Origin: Phycisphaerales bacterium
GTDB lineage: Bacteria; Planctomycetota; Phycisphaerae; Phycisphaerales; UBA1924
DNA length: 60,296 nucleotides
Direction: 5' to 3'
Assembly (NCBI GenBank): GCA_016793015.1
Contig: JAEUJD010000151.1
Coordinates: 1-60,296, forward strand
Numbering within the stretch: the stretch's first letter is position 1; the number at the start of each line of letters is the position of its first letter. This document shows positions 7,969 to 16,591 of the stretch, one piece after another. Position numbers and translations under genes: made by a program. The notes under the pieces are model-generated. The model worked only from the letters and a program-made list of their open reading frames with translations. It searched no databases and was not told the origin of the DNA.

Positions 7969-8757
7969 ATGAAAACCAAAGCCGACATCGTCCGCGACTG
8001 GCTCGTCCGTTACACCGGGCGTCCGCTCGAGCAGTGGGGCAAGTACATCCTGCTCACCAATTTCGGAAGCTACGTGGATGCCTTCGCTACACGCTTCGGT
8101 GTCGAGGTCGTCGGCCGCGACAGACCCATGCAGTCCGCAACCGGAGCCCAGGGCACTCCCGGCGAGAATCTCTCGATCGTGAACTTCGGCATGGGCTCGG
8201 CGATGGCAGCGACGACGATGGATTTGCTCAGCGCGGTCGAGCCCGAAGCGGTCCTCTTCCTCGGCAAATGCGGCGGCCTCAAAAAGACCAAGCTCGGTGA
8301 CTTCGTGCTTCCCATCGCCGCGATCCGGGGCGAAGGCACCAGCAACGAATACATGCCCCCCGAAGTCCCCGCGCTTCCCTCGTTCCGCCTTCAGCGTGCC
8401 GTCTCCACAGCCATCGTCGAGCACAAGTGCGACTACTGGACCGGCACGGTCTATACAACCAACCGCCGCGTCTGGGAGCATGATGAGAAGTTCAAGGACT
8501 ATCTCCGCCAGATCCGCGCGATCGGCATCGATATGGAAACCGCCACACTCTTCATGGTGGGCTTCGTGAACTCGATTCCGAAGGGAGCGCTCCTCCTCGT
8601 GAGCGACAATCCGATGTCCCCCGAAGGCGTGAAAACCGGCGAAAGCGATCACTACGTCAGCGAGAACTTCGTCAAGAAGCACCTCGATATCGGCATCGAC
8701 GCCCTCATCGATCTCCGCGACAGCGGCGAAAGCGTGAAGCATCTGCGTTACGAGTAA
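7969..8757 (+). CDS. amn: AMP nucleosidase (short form)
   Basis: A 262-residue nucleoside phosphorylase superfamily protein. It would split AMP into adenine and ribose 5-phosphate, balancing the adenylate pool. Visible features are the glycine-rich LFLGKCGGLKKTKLGDF block, the ribose-contacting IGIDMETATLF (Met-Glu pair) and LLLVSDNPMS, where the Asp is the expected proton donor to the purine. The length is that of the short AMP nucleosidases, which lack the regulatory N-terminal domain of the enterobacterial enzyme. ATG 7969 is chosen because homology starts there (MKTKADIVRDWLVRYTG); the frame extends upstream only through micro-repeats. The family also holds other purine nucleosidases, so the exact substrate is the least certain part. 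Confidence 0.8.
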   Translation: MKTKADIVRDWLVRYTGRPLEQWGKYILLTNFGSYVDAFATRFGVEVVGRDRPMQSATGAQGTPGENLSIVNFGMGSAMAATTMDLLSAVEPEAVLFLGKCGGLKKTKLGDFVLPIAAIRGEGTSNEYMPPEVPALPSFRLQRAVSTAIVEHKCDYWTGTVYTTNRRVWEHDEKFKDYLRQIRAIGIDMETATLFMVGFVNSIPKGALLLVSDNPMSPEGVKTGESDHYVSENFVKKHLDIGIDALIDLRDSGESVKHLRYE

Positions 8758-8758
8758 C

Positions 8759-8782
8759 GTGGCACCGGCCTTCCGGCCGGTG
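8759..8782 (+). repeat. REP-like hairpin, copy 1
   Basis: GTGG at 8759-8762 is followed by a perfect 8-bp stem CACCGGCC / GGCCGGTG with loop TTCC. It starts one base after the stop codon of AMP nucleosidase and has the same orientation as that gene. The stem differs from the copies at 14175, 14208 and 29117 by paired changes. Confidence 0.6.
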
Positions 8783-8820
8783 TTCTCTGAACTTCTGTGG
8801 CCCGCTCTCGTACTCCGCAA

Positions 8821-9225
8821 ATGCCCGAGATTTCTGCAAACCTCTCGCTCGTCCAGTCCCTCTACACCGCCTTCGCCTCGCGCGACCGCGAGCGCATCCT
8901 CGCGATCATGCATCCGGACATCGAGTGGATCCAGAACGAGGGCTTTCCAGGTGGCGGCCTCCACAAAGGCGCGGCGCATGTCCTCGACGACATCCTTTCG
9001 CAGTTCCGCCGCGACTGGGACAACTGGCGTGCCCGCGTCACCGAATGGCACGACGCCGGCGACACGATCATCGCGATAGGGGTGTACGAAGGGACCAACA
9101 GAGCCACCGGCAAGCATCTTGCCGCGGCATTTGCCCACGTCTATACCGTGAACAGCGGGCAGATTGTGCGGTTCCGCCAATACACCGACACGGCTTTCAT
9201 CCGCCGGGCAATTTCACCGTCCTAA
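8821..9225 (+). CDS. NTF2-like / SnoaL-like protein
   Basis: This 134-residue protein resembles the nuclear-transport-factor-2 fold family of small ketosteroid-isomerase-related proteins. The run VQSLYTAFASRDRERILAIM followed by HPDIEWIQNEGFPGGG is the usual N-terminal helix-strand pattern (x-x-Y-x-A-F-x-x-x-D ... P-D-x-x-W), and AFAHVYTVNSGQIVRFRQYTD is the typical C-terminal strand pair. Members are lyases, isomerases or simple ligand-binding proteins, so no reaction can be assigned. ATG 8821 is preferred; an upstream GTG at 8797 adds eight residues without family content. The gene stands alone between AMP nucleosidase and the tricorn-type protease. Confidence 0.75.
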   Translation: MPEISANLSLVQSLYTAFASRDRERILAIMHPDIEWIQNEGFPGGGLHKGAAHVLDDILSQFRRDWDNWRARVTEWHDAGDTIIAIGVYEGTNRATGKHLAAAFAHVYTVNSGQIVRFRQYTDTAFIRRAISPS

Positions 9226-9291
9226 ACCGCCGCGGCAACTTTCTCCCGCAAATCCGGTACTCTTCCCACTCACCCCGGAGCTCCCGCACCC

Positions 9292-12200
9292 ATGCGAATT
9301 TTCTTCGCTTCCGCCGCCCTCACCCTTGCCCAACTCGCTCTCGCTCAGTCCGCGACGACGGCCGGCCCCAACCCCAACCCTCAAACCCACGGCTACTACC
9401 GCCAGCCCGCGATCAACGGCGACACCGTCGTCTTCGCGAGCGAAGGCGACCTTTGGCGCGTCCCCGTTACCGGCGGCATGGCCGCTCGCCTCACCAGCGG
9501 CTCGGGTGACGAGTATCACCCCTCCATTTCGCCCGATGGCAAAACGGTCGCCTTCGTCGGCACCTACGAAGGCCCGGCCGAAATCTACACCATGCCCATC
9601 GAAGGCGGCTTGCCGGTTCGCCAGACGTTCGGCGCATCACGCATCACGTTCGTTGGCTGGACGCCCGCCTCCAAGATCATCTATTCAACCCGGGAGTTCG
9701 CAACCCTTCCGTCGAACCAGCTCGTGACCTTCACGCCCCGCGCCCGCGAAGCAAATCCGTCCGAAGCGCCCGCCATCGAGCGCATCCCGCTCTACGAAGC
9801 CGATCAGGGCGCGTACTCCGCCGACGGCAAAACGCTCTTCTTTACGCGTCTCCCCTTCCAAGGAAGCTTCACCAAACGCTACCAGGGCGGTTTCATCCAG
9901 CAGCTCTGGAAATTCGGCGTTGGCGATGCCGAAGCCACGCCCCTCACGACCGACTTTGCGGGCACCAGCAAAGACCCGATGATCTGGAACGGCCGAATTT
10001 ACTTCGCCACAGATCGCGACGGCATCATGAACATCTGGTCCATGGATCAGGGCGGCAAGGACCTCAAGCAGCACACAAAGCACGCCGAGTACGACGTCGC
10101 AGCGCCCGACCTCCAGAACGGCCGTGTTGTGTATCAGCACGGTGCCGACATCTGGCTCCTCGATCTCGCCAGCGGCAACGACGCTCAGATTCCGATCCAG
10201 ATCTCCAGCGATTTCGACCAGATGCGCGAGCTCTGGATCAAAGAGCCCGCCCGCGCCGTCGCGAGCTCCTCCATCTCCGGCAACGGCGATCGCCTCGCGC
10301 TCACCGCGCGTGGCCAGGTCTTCGTCGCACCCGCCAAACAAGGCCGCTTTGTCGATGTAACGCAAAAATCCGGCACACGGTTCCGCAACGCCACGTTCCT
10401 TCCCGACGGCAAGTCGGTCCTGGCCTTCAGCGATGCTTCCGGCGAAGTCGAGATCTGGAAGCTCCCGGCCAACGGCATCGGCGAAGCGACCCAGATCACA
10501 AGCGACAGCGCGATCATCCGCTTCGCGATGCTCCCCAGCCCCGACGGCAAGCTCGTCGCGCACACCGACAAGAACCAGAAGCTCTACATCACCGACATCG
10601 AAGCCAAGACCACCAAGACCATCGTCCAGAACAAAAACGGCGACATCGGCGATATGGCCTGGTCGCCCGATTCCAAGTGGCTCGCCTTCACCGAGCCCGC
10701 GGCAAACGCCAACGGCGCCATCAACCTCTACAACATCAGCACCGGCCAAACCACGCCCGTCACCTCCGACCGCTTCGACAGCGCCAGCCCGGCATTTAGC
10801 GCCGACGGCAAGTGGCTCTATCTCCTCAGCGACCGCACCTTCAACTCAACCGTCCAAAGCCCCTGGGGCCCGCTCGCCCCTCAGCCCCACTTTGACAAAC
10901 GCACCAAGATCTACCTCGTCGCGCTCAAGAAGGGCCAGCGCTCGCCCTGGCGTCCGAACGATGAGCTGAACGCCGAAAAGAAGGACGAGAAGAAGGACGA
11001 GAAGAAAGACGACGCCGGCGCCAAGGATGACAAGAAAGACGACAAGAAAACCGACAAGCCCGTGCCCGAAGTCGTCATCGACCTCGACGGCCTCATAAGC
11101 CGTCTCGAAGAAGTCCCGCTCCCGGCCAGCAACTACCACACGCTCACCGCCTCCGAAAAGGCCCTCTTCTTCTGCGATTTCACGCGAGGCGACCCAAAGA
11201 CCAATCTCCTGGGCGTCAACATCGGCAATGAAAAGATCGAGACCAAGACAGTCTCCGCCGACATCCGCACGTATCAGCTCTCTTCCGACCGCAAGAAGAT
11301 TCTGATCCAGAAGCAATCCGGCCCAGGCCCGGCTTCATTCTCCATCGTCGATGCCACTCCCGCACCCGCCGATCTTGAAGGCAAAGGCGTTGACCTTTCC
11401 AAGTGGCGTTTCAGCCTCGTGCCCGCCACCGAATGGAAGCAGATGTACGCCGATGCGTGGCGCCTGCTCCGCGATTACTTCTACGCCGTCAACATGCACG
11501 GCGTCGATTGGCCCGCGATGAAGGTGAAATACGCACCGCTCATCGAGCGCGTCCGCACCCGCGCCGAACTCAACGATGTCCTTTCGCAGCTCACCGGCGA
11601 ACTCTCCACGCTGCACCACTTCGTGCAGGGCGGCCAGATCCGCGAAGCGACCGACGACATCGCCAATGCCTTCCTCGGTGCGGATATGGCAAGAGATCCG
11701 GCAGGCTGGCGCATCCAGCGCATCTACAACTTCGATCCCGACGAGCCCACGCTCGTCCCGCCTCTCGCACGCCCCGGCGTCGATCTCGCGAGCGGCGACC
11801 TCATCGAACAGATCAACGGCATCCCGCTCGCCGGAATCGCCGACCCCGCCTCGCTCCTCCGGGGTAAAGCGGGCCAGCAGGTGCTGATCCGCGTCAAGCC
11901 CGCATCGGGTGAAGCACGCGATGTTATCGTTTCCCCGATTTCCGGATTCGATGATGCCAACCTCCGCTACACCGACTGGGAATACACCCGCCGCCTCGAA
12001 ACCGAGAAGAAGAGCAACTCCGACATCGGCTACGTCCACCTCCGCAACATGGGAGGAGGCGAGATCGGCCGCTGGGCAAAGAACTTCTTCCCCGTCTACA
12101 ACCGCGCCGGTCTCATCATCGATGTCCGCCGCAACACCGGCGGCAACATCGATTCCTGGATTCTCGGCGCACTCCTTCGCAAAGCCTGGATGTTCTGGAA

Positions 12201-12639
12201 CGCCCGCGTCGGCCAGCCCGACACCTGGAACATGCAGTTCGCATTCCGGGGCCACATGGTCGTCCTCGCAGATGCGTTCACAGCCTCCGATGGCGAAGCC
12301 TTCTCCGAAGGCTTTAAACGCCTCGGCCTCGGCAAGGTCATCGGCACCCGCACCTGGGGTGGCGAGGTCTGGCTCAGCATGGATAATCGCCTCAGCGACG
12401 GAGGCGTCGCGAGCGCAGGCGAAACCGGCGTCTTCGGCCCCGACGGCATCTGGCTCGTCGAAGGCCACGGCGTCGTCCCTGATATCGAGGTCGACAACCT
12501 GCCTCACGCTACCTTCGAGGGCAAAGACGCCCAGCTCGAGGCCGCGATCGCGCACCTCCAACAACTCATCAAGGAAAAGCCGATTCTCCCGCCGCAGACA
12601 CCCGCGTTGCCGGACAAGTCCTTCAAACGCGCGAAGTAG
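9292..12639 (+). CDS. Tricorn-type protease, secreted (peptidase family S41)
   Basis: The 1115-residue protein starts with a signal peptide (MRIFFASAALTLAQLALAQS). Residues 30-520 form WD40-like beta-propeller blades with repeated Y-x-P-S/A-x-S-P-D-G-K-x-x-x-F units, as in tricorn. A charged linker of Lys, Asp and Glu lies near 560-590. Then come the C1 domain with a candidate catalytic His736 (VNMHGVDW), a PDZ domain with LASGDLIEQINGIPL, and the C2 domain with the nucleophile Ser999 (TASDGEAF) and EVW further on. Tricorn enzymes degrade peptides, in archaea downstream of the proteasome. The signal peptide points to a periplasmic or surface role here. The order and length match family members. 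The long Lys/Asp-rich linker is probably lineage-specific. Confidence 0.9.
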   Translation: MRIFFASAALTLAQLALAQSATTAGPNPNPQTHGYYRQPAINGDTVVFASEGDLWRVPVTGGMAARLTSGSGDEYHPSISPDGKTVAFVGTYEGPAEIYTMPIEGGLPVRQTFGASRITFVGWTPASKIIYSTREFATLPSNQLVTFTPRAREANPSEAPAIERIPLYEADQGAYSADGKTLFFTRLPFQGSFTKRYQGGFIQQLWKFGVGDAEATPLTTDFAGTSKDPMIWNGRIYFATDRDGIMNIWSMDQGGKDLKQHTKHAEYDVAAPDLQNGRVVYQHGADIWLLDLASGNDAQIPIQISSDFDQMRELWIKEPARAVASSSISGNGDRLALTARGQVFVAPAKQGRFVDVTQKSGTRFRNATFLPDGKSVLAFSDASGEVEIWKLPANGIGEATQITSDSAIIRFAMLPSPDGKLVAHTDKNQKLYITDIEAKTTKTIVQNKNGDIGDMAWSPDSKWLAFTEPAANANGAINLYNISTGQTTPVTSDRFDSASPAFSADGKWLYLLSDRTFNSTVQSPWGPLAPQPHFDKRTKIYLVALKKGQRSPWRPNDELNAEKKDEKKDEKKDDAGAKDDKKDDKKTDKPVPEVVIDLDGLISRLEEVPLPASNYHTLTASEKALFFCDFTRGDPKTNLLGVNIGNEKIETKTVSADIRTYQLSSDRKKILIQKQSGPGPASFSIVDATPAPADLEGKGVDLSKWRFSLVPATEWKQMYADAWRLLRDYFYAVNMHGVDWPAMKVKYAPLIERVRTRAELNDVLSQLTGELSTLHHFVQGGQIREATDDIANAFLGADMARDPAGWRIQRIYNFDPDEPTLVPPLARPGVDLASGDLIEQINGIPLAGIADPASLLRGKAGQQVLIRVKPASGEARDVIVSPISGFDDANLRYTDWEYTRRLETEKKSNSDIGYVHLRNMGGGEIGRWAKNFFPVYNRAGLIIDVRRNTGGNIDSWILGALLRKAWMFWNARVGQPDTWNMQFAFRGHMVVLADAFTASDGEAFSEGFKRLGLGKVIGTRTWGGEVWLSMDNRLSDGGVASAGETGVFGPDGIWLVEGHGVVPDIEVDNLPHATFEGKDAQLEAAIAHLQQLIKEKPILPPQTPALPDKSFKRAK

Positions 12640-12677
12640 CGACGCCTTCCTGCAAACGCGTTCATAGTCACCCGCGG

Positions 12678-12793
12678 CGTGCCGTACGAACCCGAAGCGC
12701 AGCGAGGGACGCGGTTGCATGCATCTTCTACGAACGCTCGGGGGGTTCCCCAGCCACCGCATCCCGACGCTTCGCTCGGGTTCGTTCGGCATG
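12678..12793 (+). repeat. 116-bp palindromic element, pair A copy 1
   Basis: The left end reads GCCGTACGAACCCGAAGCG and the right end CGCTTCGCTCGGGTTCG followed by TTCGGCATG; the ends are near-perfect inverted repeats of each other. A conserved inner block GCGAGGGACGCGGTTGCAT follows the left arm. It begins 38 bases after the tricorn-type protease. It shares length and both ends with the element at 18135-18250. The 455 bases from 12640 to 13094 hold only repeats; the open frames there encode repeat peptides and are not genes. Confidence 0.8.
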
Positions 12794-12867
12794 GTCCCGG
12801 AAACTCCGAAGCCCGAGCCGAGCCTCCGCCGCCGCGAACTCGCTATTCGTGCACAAACAACCAGCGA

Positions 12868-12980
12868 CAGACCAAACGAACCCGAAGCGCAGCAAGGGAC
12901 GCGGTTGCATCCGTTCAACCCGCAGCCTCCGAATCGCTCGCAGCCTTTGCCCTTCGCTTCGCTCGGGCTCGTACGGCAGG
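12868..12980 (+). repeat. 116-bp palindromic element, pair A copy 2
   Basis: Second copy, slightly shorter (about 113 bases), with left arm ACGAACCCGAAGCGC, the inner block GGGACGCGGTTGCATCC and right arm CGCTTCGCTCGGGCTCGTAC. About 75 bases of linker containing CGCTATTCGTGCACAAACA separate it from copy 1. The same linker occurs in pair B (18251-18324). Confidence 0.75.
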
Positions 12981-13047
12981 GTCCCGGCCCTTCCGAACCG
13001 CGCGCCGAGCCTCGGTGTTCGCGCGTCGAGATTCTCACATCGAACTT

Positions 13048-13091
13048 CTCCGCGCCCCTCCGCCCTCTCCGCAACTCCGCGTTCTCTCCCG
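13048..13091 (+). repeat. CTCCGC-type micro-repeat, second copy
   Basis: Four CTCCGC-like units in 44 bases ending GTTCTCTCCCG, very similar to 7909-7954. It ends just before the stop codon of the NHL-propeller gene. Confidence 0.5.
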
Positions 13092-13094
13092 CTT

Positions 13095-14033
13095 TTACCG
13101 CCTTCTCCTCGCCGCGAAAGCTCCCGCCATTCCCATCACCGCGGACGTCCCCGGCCCCGGAATGATCGTGATAAACGCCGGCAACTGAAACGTCCCCGCG
13201 CTCCCCGTCGCAAACACGCCCACAAACGCGCCCGTCACGGCGTCGTACTTCAGAATCTGATTCGTCCCCCCGGACCCGACGTACAAAAACCCGTCGTATC
13301 CAAACGCCATCCCGATCGGCGTGTTCAACCCGCCCGACCCGGTCGCCATCCACGCACCCAGACTTGCCCCCGTCGTGCCGTTGAACTTCCGCACCGCATT
13401 CGCGCCCTCGCTCGCCACATACAGCGTCCCGTTGAACCACTCAAACTGCCTGGGTCGATTCACGCTCGCGATGAAGTTCCCCATCGAGGCGCCCGTCGTC
13501 CCGTTGTAGCGGATCACGCGGTTGTTGTTGTAACTCGGGACATACAAGTTCCCATCCGGCCCGAACATCATGCCGTTGTCCGCGCCGCTCAATCCTCCGC
13601 TGCCCGCCGTGACAAAGTCACTCAAGTACGCACCCGTCGCGCCGTTGTACTTCCGCACCTTGTTCCCGCCGAAACTCGACACGTACATGTCGCCGTTCTT
13701 GTCCCACGTCACGCCCGTCGGCGAGTTCATCCCCGCATCCGCGACGAACGTATCCACAAACGCCCCGGTGCTCGCGCTGTACCGCACGATCCGGTTGTTG
13801 CCCTCGCTCACCACATAGATCTTCCCATCCGGCCCCATCCGCGCCGCCAGCGGGCCAGACAAGTTCCCCGCGGCATCCAGGTTCCCAAGAAAGTTCCCGC
13901 TCATGTCGTACCGCGCCACCGAGTTCGATCCGAACCCGCACACCAGCATCTCTTTCGCGCCGGCATCAGAAACGCGCACCGCCAGCGCCGCAATCCCCGC
14001 AGCCGCCAGCAAAATCCAGGCTCTCGTCTTCAT
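13095..14033 (-). CDS. Secreted NHL-type beta-propeller protein with PEP-CTERM-like tail
   Basis: The 312-residue protein begins with a signal peptide ([19 protein letters not shown]). It carries six repeats of the form N-x-V/I-x-R/K-Y-x-x-x-T-G-A-x-x-x-x-F ([51 protein letters not shown] and so on), which fits one six-bladed NHL or Vgb-like propeller. The end, [22 protein letters not shown], has a Pro, a short hydrophobic helix and an Arg cluster, as in PEP-CTERM-like sorting tags. Such tags are thought to be cut by an exosortase during export. The ATG at 14033 has GGAG five bases upstream; an earlier in-frame start would put residues before the signal peptide. Its role is unknown; propellers of this type bind proteins or sugars. 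Confidence 0.75.
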   Translation of the reverse strand: MKTRAWILLAAAGIAALAVRVSDAGAKEMLVCGFGSNSVARYDMSGNFLGNLDAAGNLSGPLAARMGPDGKIYVVSEGNNRIVRYSASTGAFVDTFVADAGMNSPTGVTWDKNGDMYVSSFGGNKVRKYNGATGAYLSDFVTAGSGGLSGADNGMMFGPDGNLYVPSYNNNRVIRYNGTTGASMGNFIASVNRPRQFEWFNGTLYVASEGANAVRKFNGTTGASLGAWMATGSGGLNTPIGMAFGYDGFLYVGSGGTNQILKYDAVTGAFVGVFATGSAGTFQLPAFITIIPGPGTSAVMGMAGAFAARRRR

Positions 14034-14174
14034 CTCGTCTCCAGTCTTCCCCATCGAACACACACAATCCGCCACGCCACCCGCGGCAAACACCTTCCGC
14101 GCGCGGCATCACCACTTTGAGTGTGCCATCCCCTTTCCGCCCAGGCTTGCATTCCCCTGCCCTTCTGCTCCCAT

Positions 14175-14235
14175 CGTGGCACCGCCCTTCCGGGCGGTGT
14201 GAATTTTGGTGGCACCGCCCTTCCGGGCGGTGTGC
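14175..14235 (+). repeat. REP-like hairpins, copies 2 and 3 in tandem
   Basis: Two direct copies, at 14175-14201 and 14208-14235, each have GTGG followed by stem CACCGCCC / GGGCGGTG with loop TTCC. They lie in the 668-base space between the NHL-propeller gene (divergent, start 14033) and the pseudopilin start at 14702. The rest of that space is C-rich and holds no gene that I can support. A GTATGCT box at 14513-14519 could be a -10 element. Confidence 0.65.
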
Positions 14236-14701
14236 CTTCGCCTTGACGCCCCCCTCCCTCTCCGCATCCCCCCCGAGCCCTTTCGAGTTATCCCCTTCCA
14301 CCCCCATGAACCCCCTCCCCCGAGCGCAAAGATTCCGCAAAGAAACGCCGTCCCCTTCCATTTTTGTTCAAGGTTTTCACCCCGAACGCACCCTCGCGCA
14401 TAGCCTTCACAGTCCCCGAGTTCACTCGAAAGTTCGGGAATCGTCCGGTCAGCCCGCCCGCCACTTCCAGCCACTTCCCTGTCGGTTCTCGCACCACAGA
14501 TGCCCGGATTCTGGTATGCTGAGGGCGTCTTTACCGAACGTCTGGTGTGTGTGGGGGTGTAAGAGGATTGGGGGGACGCTCGGTTTCGATGCTCGGTTTC
14601 GGCTTCTGATTTTCGTCAGCGTCCGCAATTCAGTTCAGAGGAAGGGGCCGCGGCAACGCGGCAGGAGTCAGCAAGGATTCGACTCCGGAAAGGTTTCAGT
14701 C

Positions 14702-15832
14702 ATGAAACAGCGCCGCCCAGGATTCACCCTCATCGAACTTCTCATCGTCATCGCGATCATCGCGCTGCTCATCTCGATCCTGCTGCCGTCGCTCGGCGCA
14801 GCGAGGCGAGTTGCACGCGGGCTTGTTTGCGCGAACAACCAGCGTCAGATTGCAGTCGGAACGGTTGCATACGCCGAGCAGAACAAGGAATGGCTGCTTG
14901 GTTCACCGATGACGACCGGTTGGGCGGCGATGGGAAGTTCCAAGTCCGGGAGCACGGCTCAGTTCAATGGAACTGCGATTCAGATTTGGGATTGGACCGG
15001 CCCGCTGCTGAGTTTCCTTGGTCAGCAAGGCCCCGGTGAAAGCATCTCGATCACAGACAGGAGCGAAGGCGCGACGGAACAACTGAGGTCGGATCGACTC
15101 GACTTCTATCTCCGCACTCCGGCAATGAACTGTCCCGAGAACAACTTTGAAGCCCAGCCCTACCCGCGAGCTGGCGGGCCTTGGCAGGTCAAGCGCATGC
15201 CATCGTTCTGCATGTCAACGGGGTTTGTCGCGACGGAAGATGCAGCACCGTTCGGTGCTGGAGATCGCAAGGGCGAGGGGATCGATCGCCGCGGCTACCT
15301 GCCGAGATTGTCATCGCTCGGTACCGCATCAATGAAGGTGTTGGTGTTCGATTCTCATCGATTCGCTGAAGCTGGCGCGGCCGGAACGCAATCTGGATCG
15401 CCCACGTACAACTACGACATGCAGACAGATGCCAAGTACGGCGGTTCATTCGCCGACGTCGGCGCCTGGTGGTACACAGGCGCCGATGGAACAAAGGCTC
15501 TGCACAGAAAAGCGACCGAGTCGGGCGCACCTTGGGCTCGCTACGTTGACGCACGGTTCTGGGCATTCCGGCACGGTAACAAGCGGATGGATCCTTCTAG
15601 CGGTGCAGCGAGCGGGGGCGGAGCGGCCGGCGTTCAGTGCATGGGCAATGTCGCTTTCTATGACGGTCACGTTTCGAAGATGGACGACAACGCCGCAACG
15701 AATCCGATGATTTGGTTCCCGACCGGCACCAAGATTTCCCGCCCTTTGTCCACCTGGACATCGACCAAGAAAACCTTTGCGGATCAAAGCGGCGTTGGTG
15801 CGACCGCTGACAATCCGTACGTTGTCCCCTAA
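14702..15832 (+). CDS. Pseudopilin (type II secretion / prepilin-like protein)
   Basis: The 376-residue protein has the class III prepilin leader: MKQRRPG followed by [19 protein letters not shown], cut between Gly7 and Phe8 by prepilin peptidase, with Glu at mature position 5. After the helix comes the block [20 protein letters not shown], typical of planctomycete pseudopilins. Near the C-terminus the motif [14 protein letters not shown] matches the H-x9-D-G / F-x-D-G-H-V region of that family. Such proteins assemble into short fibres in the envelope. GGAAAGG lies about nine bases before ATG 14702; the frame extends upstream only through C-rich intergenic DNA. The next gene, a single-pass membrane protein, follows after 47 bases, the same pairing as at 19277/18853. 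Confidence 0.88.
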   Translation: MKQRRPGFTLIELLIVIAIIALLISILLPSLGAARRVARGLVCANNQRQIAVGTVAYAEQNKEWLLGSPMTTGWAAMGSSKSGSTAQFNGTAIQIWDWTGPLLSFLGQQGPGESISITDRSEGATEQLRSDRLDFYLRTPAMNCPENNFEAQPYPRAGGPWQVKRMPSFCMSTGFVATEDAAPFGAGDRKGEGIDRRGYLPRLSSLGTASMKVLVFDSHRFAEAGAAGTQSGSPTYNYDMQTDAKYGGSFADVGAWWYTGADGTKALHRKATESGAPWARYVDARFWAFRHGNKRMDPSSGAASGGGAAGVQCMGNVAFYDGHVSKMDDNAATNPMIWFPTGTKISRPLSTWTSTKKTFADQSGVGATADNPYVVP

Positions 15833-15879
15833 GGTGCCCTCGACGAACGTCACTGATGTCAAGGCCGGAGCAATGACGC

Positions 15880-16407
15880 ATGCCGAGTGGGACAAGTTCT
15901 GCAAATTCCTCGTCGTTGCTCGATGACGCGGATCAAGCTACCGACAAAAAAACTCGCAAGGAGAAGCCGGATGCAGAGGGGCGTCGAAACCTCTTGATTG
16001 CCGCCGGTGTCTCTGTTGTCGCAATCGCCATTCTGGTTTTTGTGTCTTGGACCAGCCTTTCGGCGTGGCGAAATTCTCCGGAAGTTGCCGCTCGCACGAT
16101 GCCCGTTGTCGACATCGAAACCGGGAAAGCGATTACGGACTTTCGCGCGGCTCGCGGAGCTTCGTTCCCATTTGTGAATCCAGCGAGCGGCAAGGCCACG
16201 TTGTACCCTGCGGAAGCGTGCTATTGGACAAAGGATGGCAAGGCAAAGTTTCCGCCGGATTATGTCGTTCTAAACGAGCGACTGGGCAAGCCTGGCCCCA
16301 CACGTTGCCCCGTCTGCGGCCGCAATGTACGGCTCTTTAATCCGACTCCGCCCGACTCCCTGATGCAGCAGGCCTGGGATGCGCAGGCTTCGTCGAAGAA
16401 TCGTTAG
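15880..16407 (+). CDS. Single-pass membrane protein paired with pseudopilin
   Basis: The 175-residue protein has a hydrophilic N-terminus of about 35 residues, one membrane helix (NLLIAAGVSVVAIAILVFVSW) and a C-terminal domain of about 110 residues outside. That domain contains KAITDFRAARGASFPF, YPAEACYWTKDGKAKFPPDY and CPVCGRNVRLF, a C-x-x-C zinc-knuckle-like pair. I know no function. A smaller protein of the same layout (N-terminal membrane helix then a soluble domain) follows the pseudopilin at 19277, which suggests that these proteins accompany pseudopilins, perhaps as assembly or anchoring partners. GGAG lies nine bases before ATG 15880. Confidence 0.6.
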   Translation: MPSGTSSANSSSLLDDADQATDKKTRKEKPDAEGRRNLLIAAGVSVVAIAILVFVSWTSLSAWRNSPEVAARTMPVVDIETGKAITDFRAARGASFPFVNPASGKATLYPAEACYWTKDGKAKFPPDYVVLNERLGKPGPTRCPVCGRNVRLFNPTPPDSLMQQAWDAQASSKNR

Positions 16408-16591
16408 ACCAGCACAACACGACGAGCTGTCAACGCACGTGCGACTCGATTTTATGATTGTGCCAAGCGTGCTCGCTCTGAGCGCGGTTGTCAACCATCT
16501 CGCGACGATCCTTCGTAGCTCGCCCGGTTTTCAGCACGCGGCAGTTGTGCGGCTGCTTTCCACAGGTGTTTATCTTTCCAAGAATGCCCTC

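Noticed and set aside
12679..13188. Several overlapping open frames with peptides like NPKRSEGRGC and RFGFVRHG
   Set aside because: They are translations of the 116-bp palindromic element and recur in 18060-18830. No protein family or start signal supports them.
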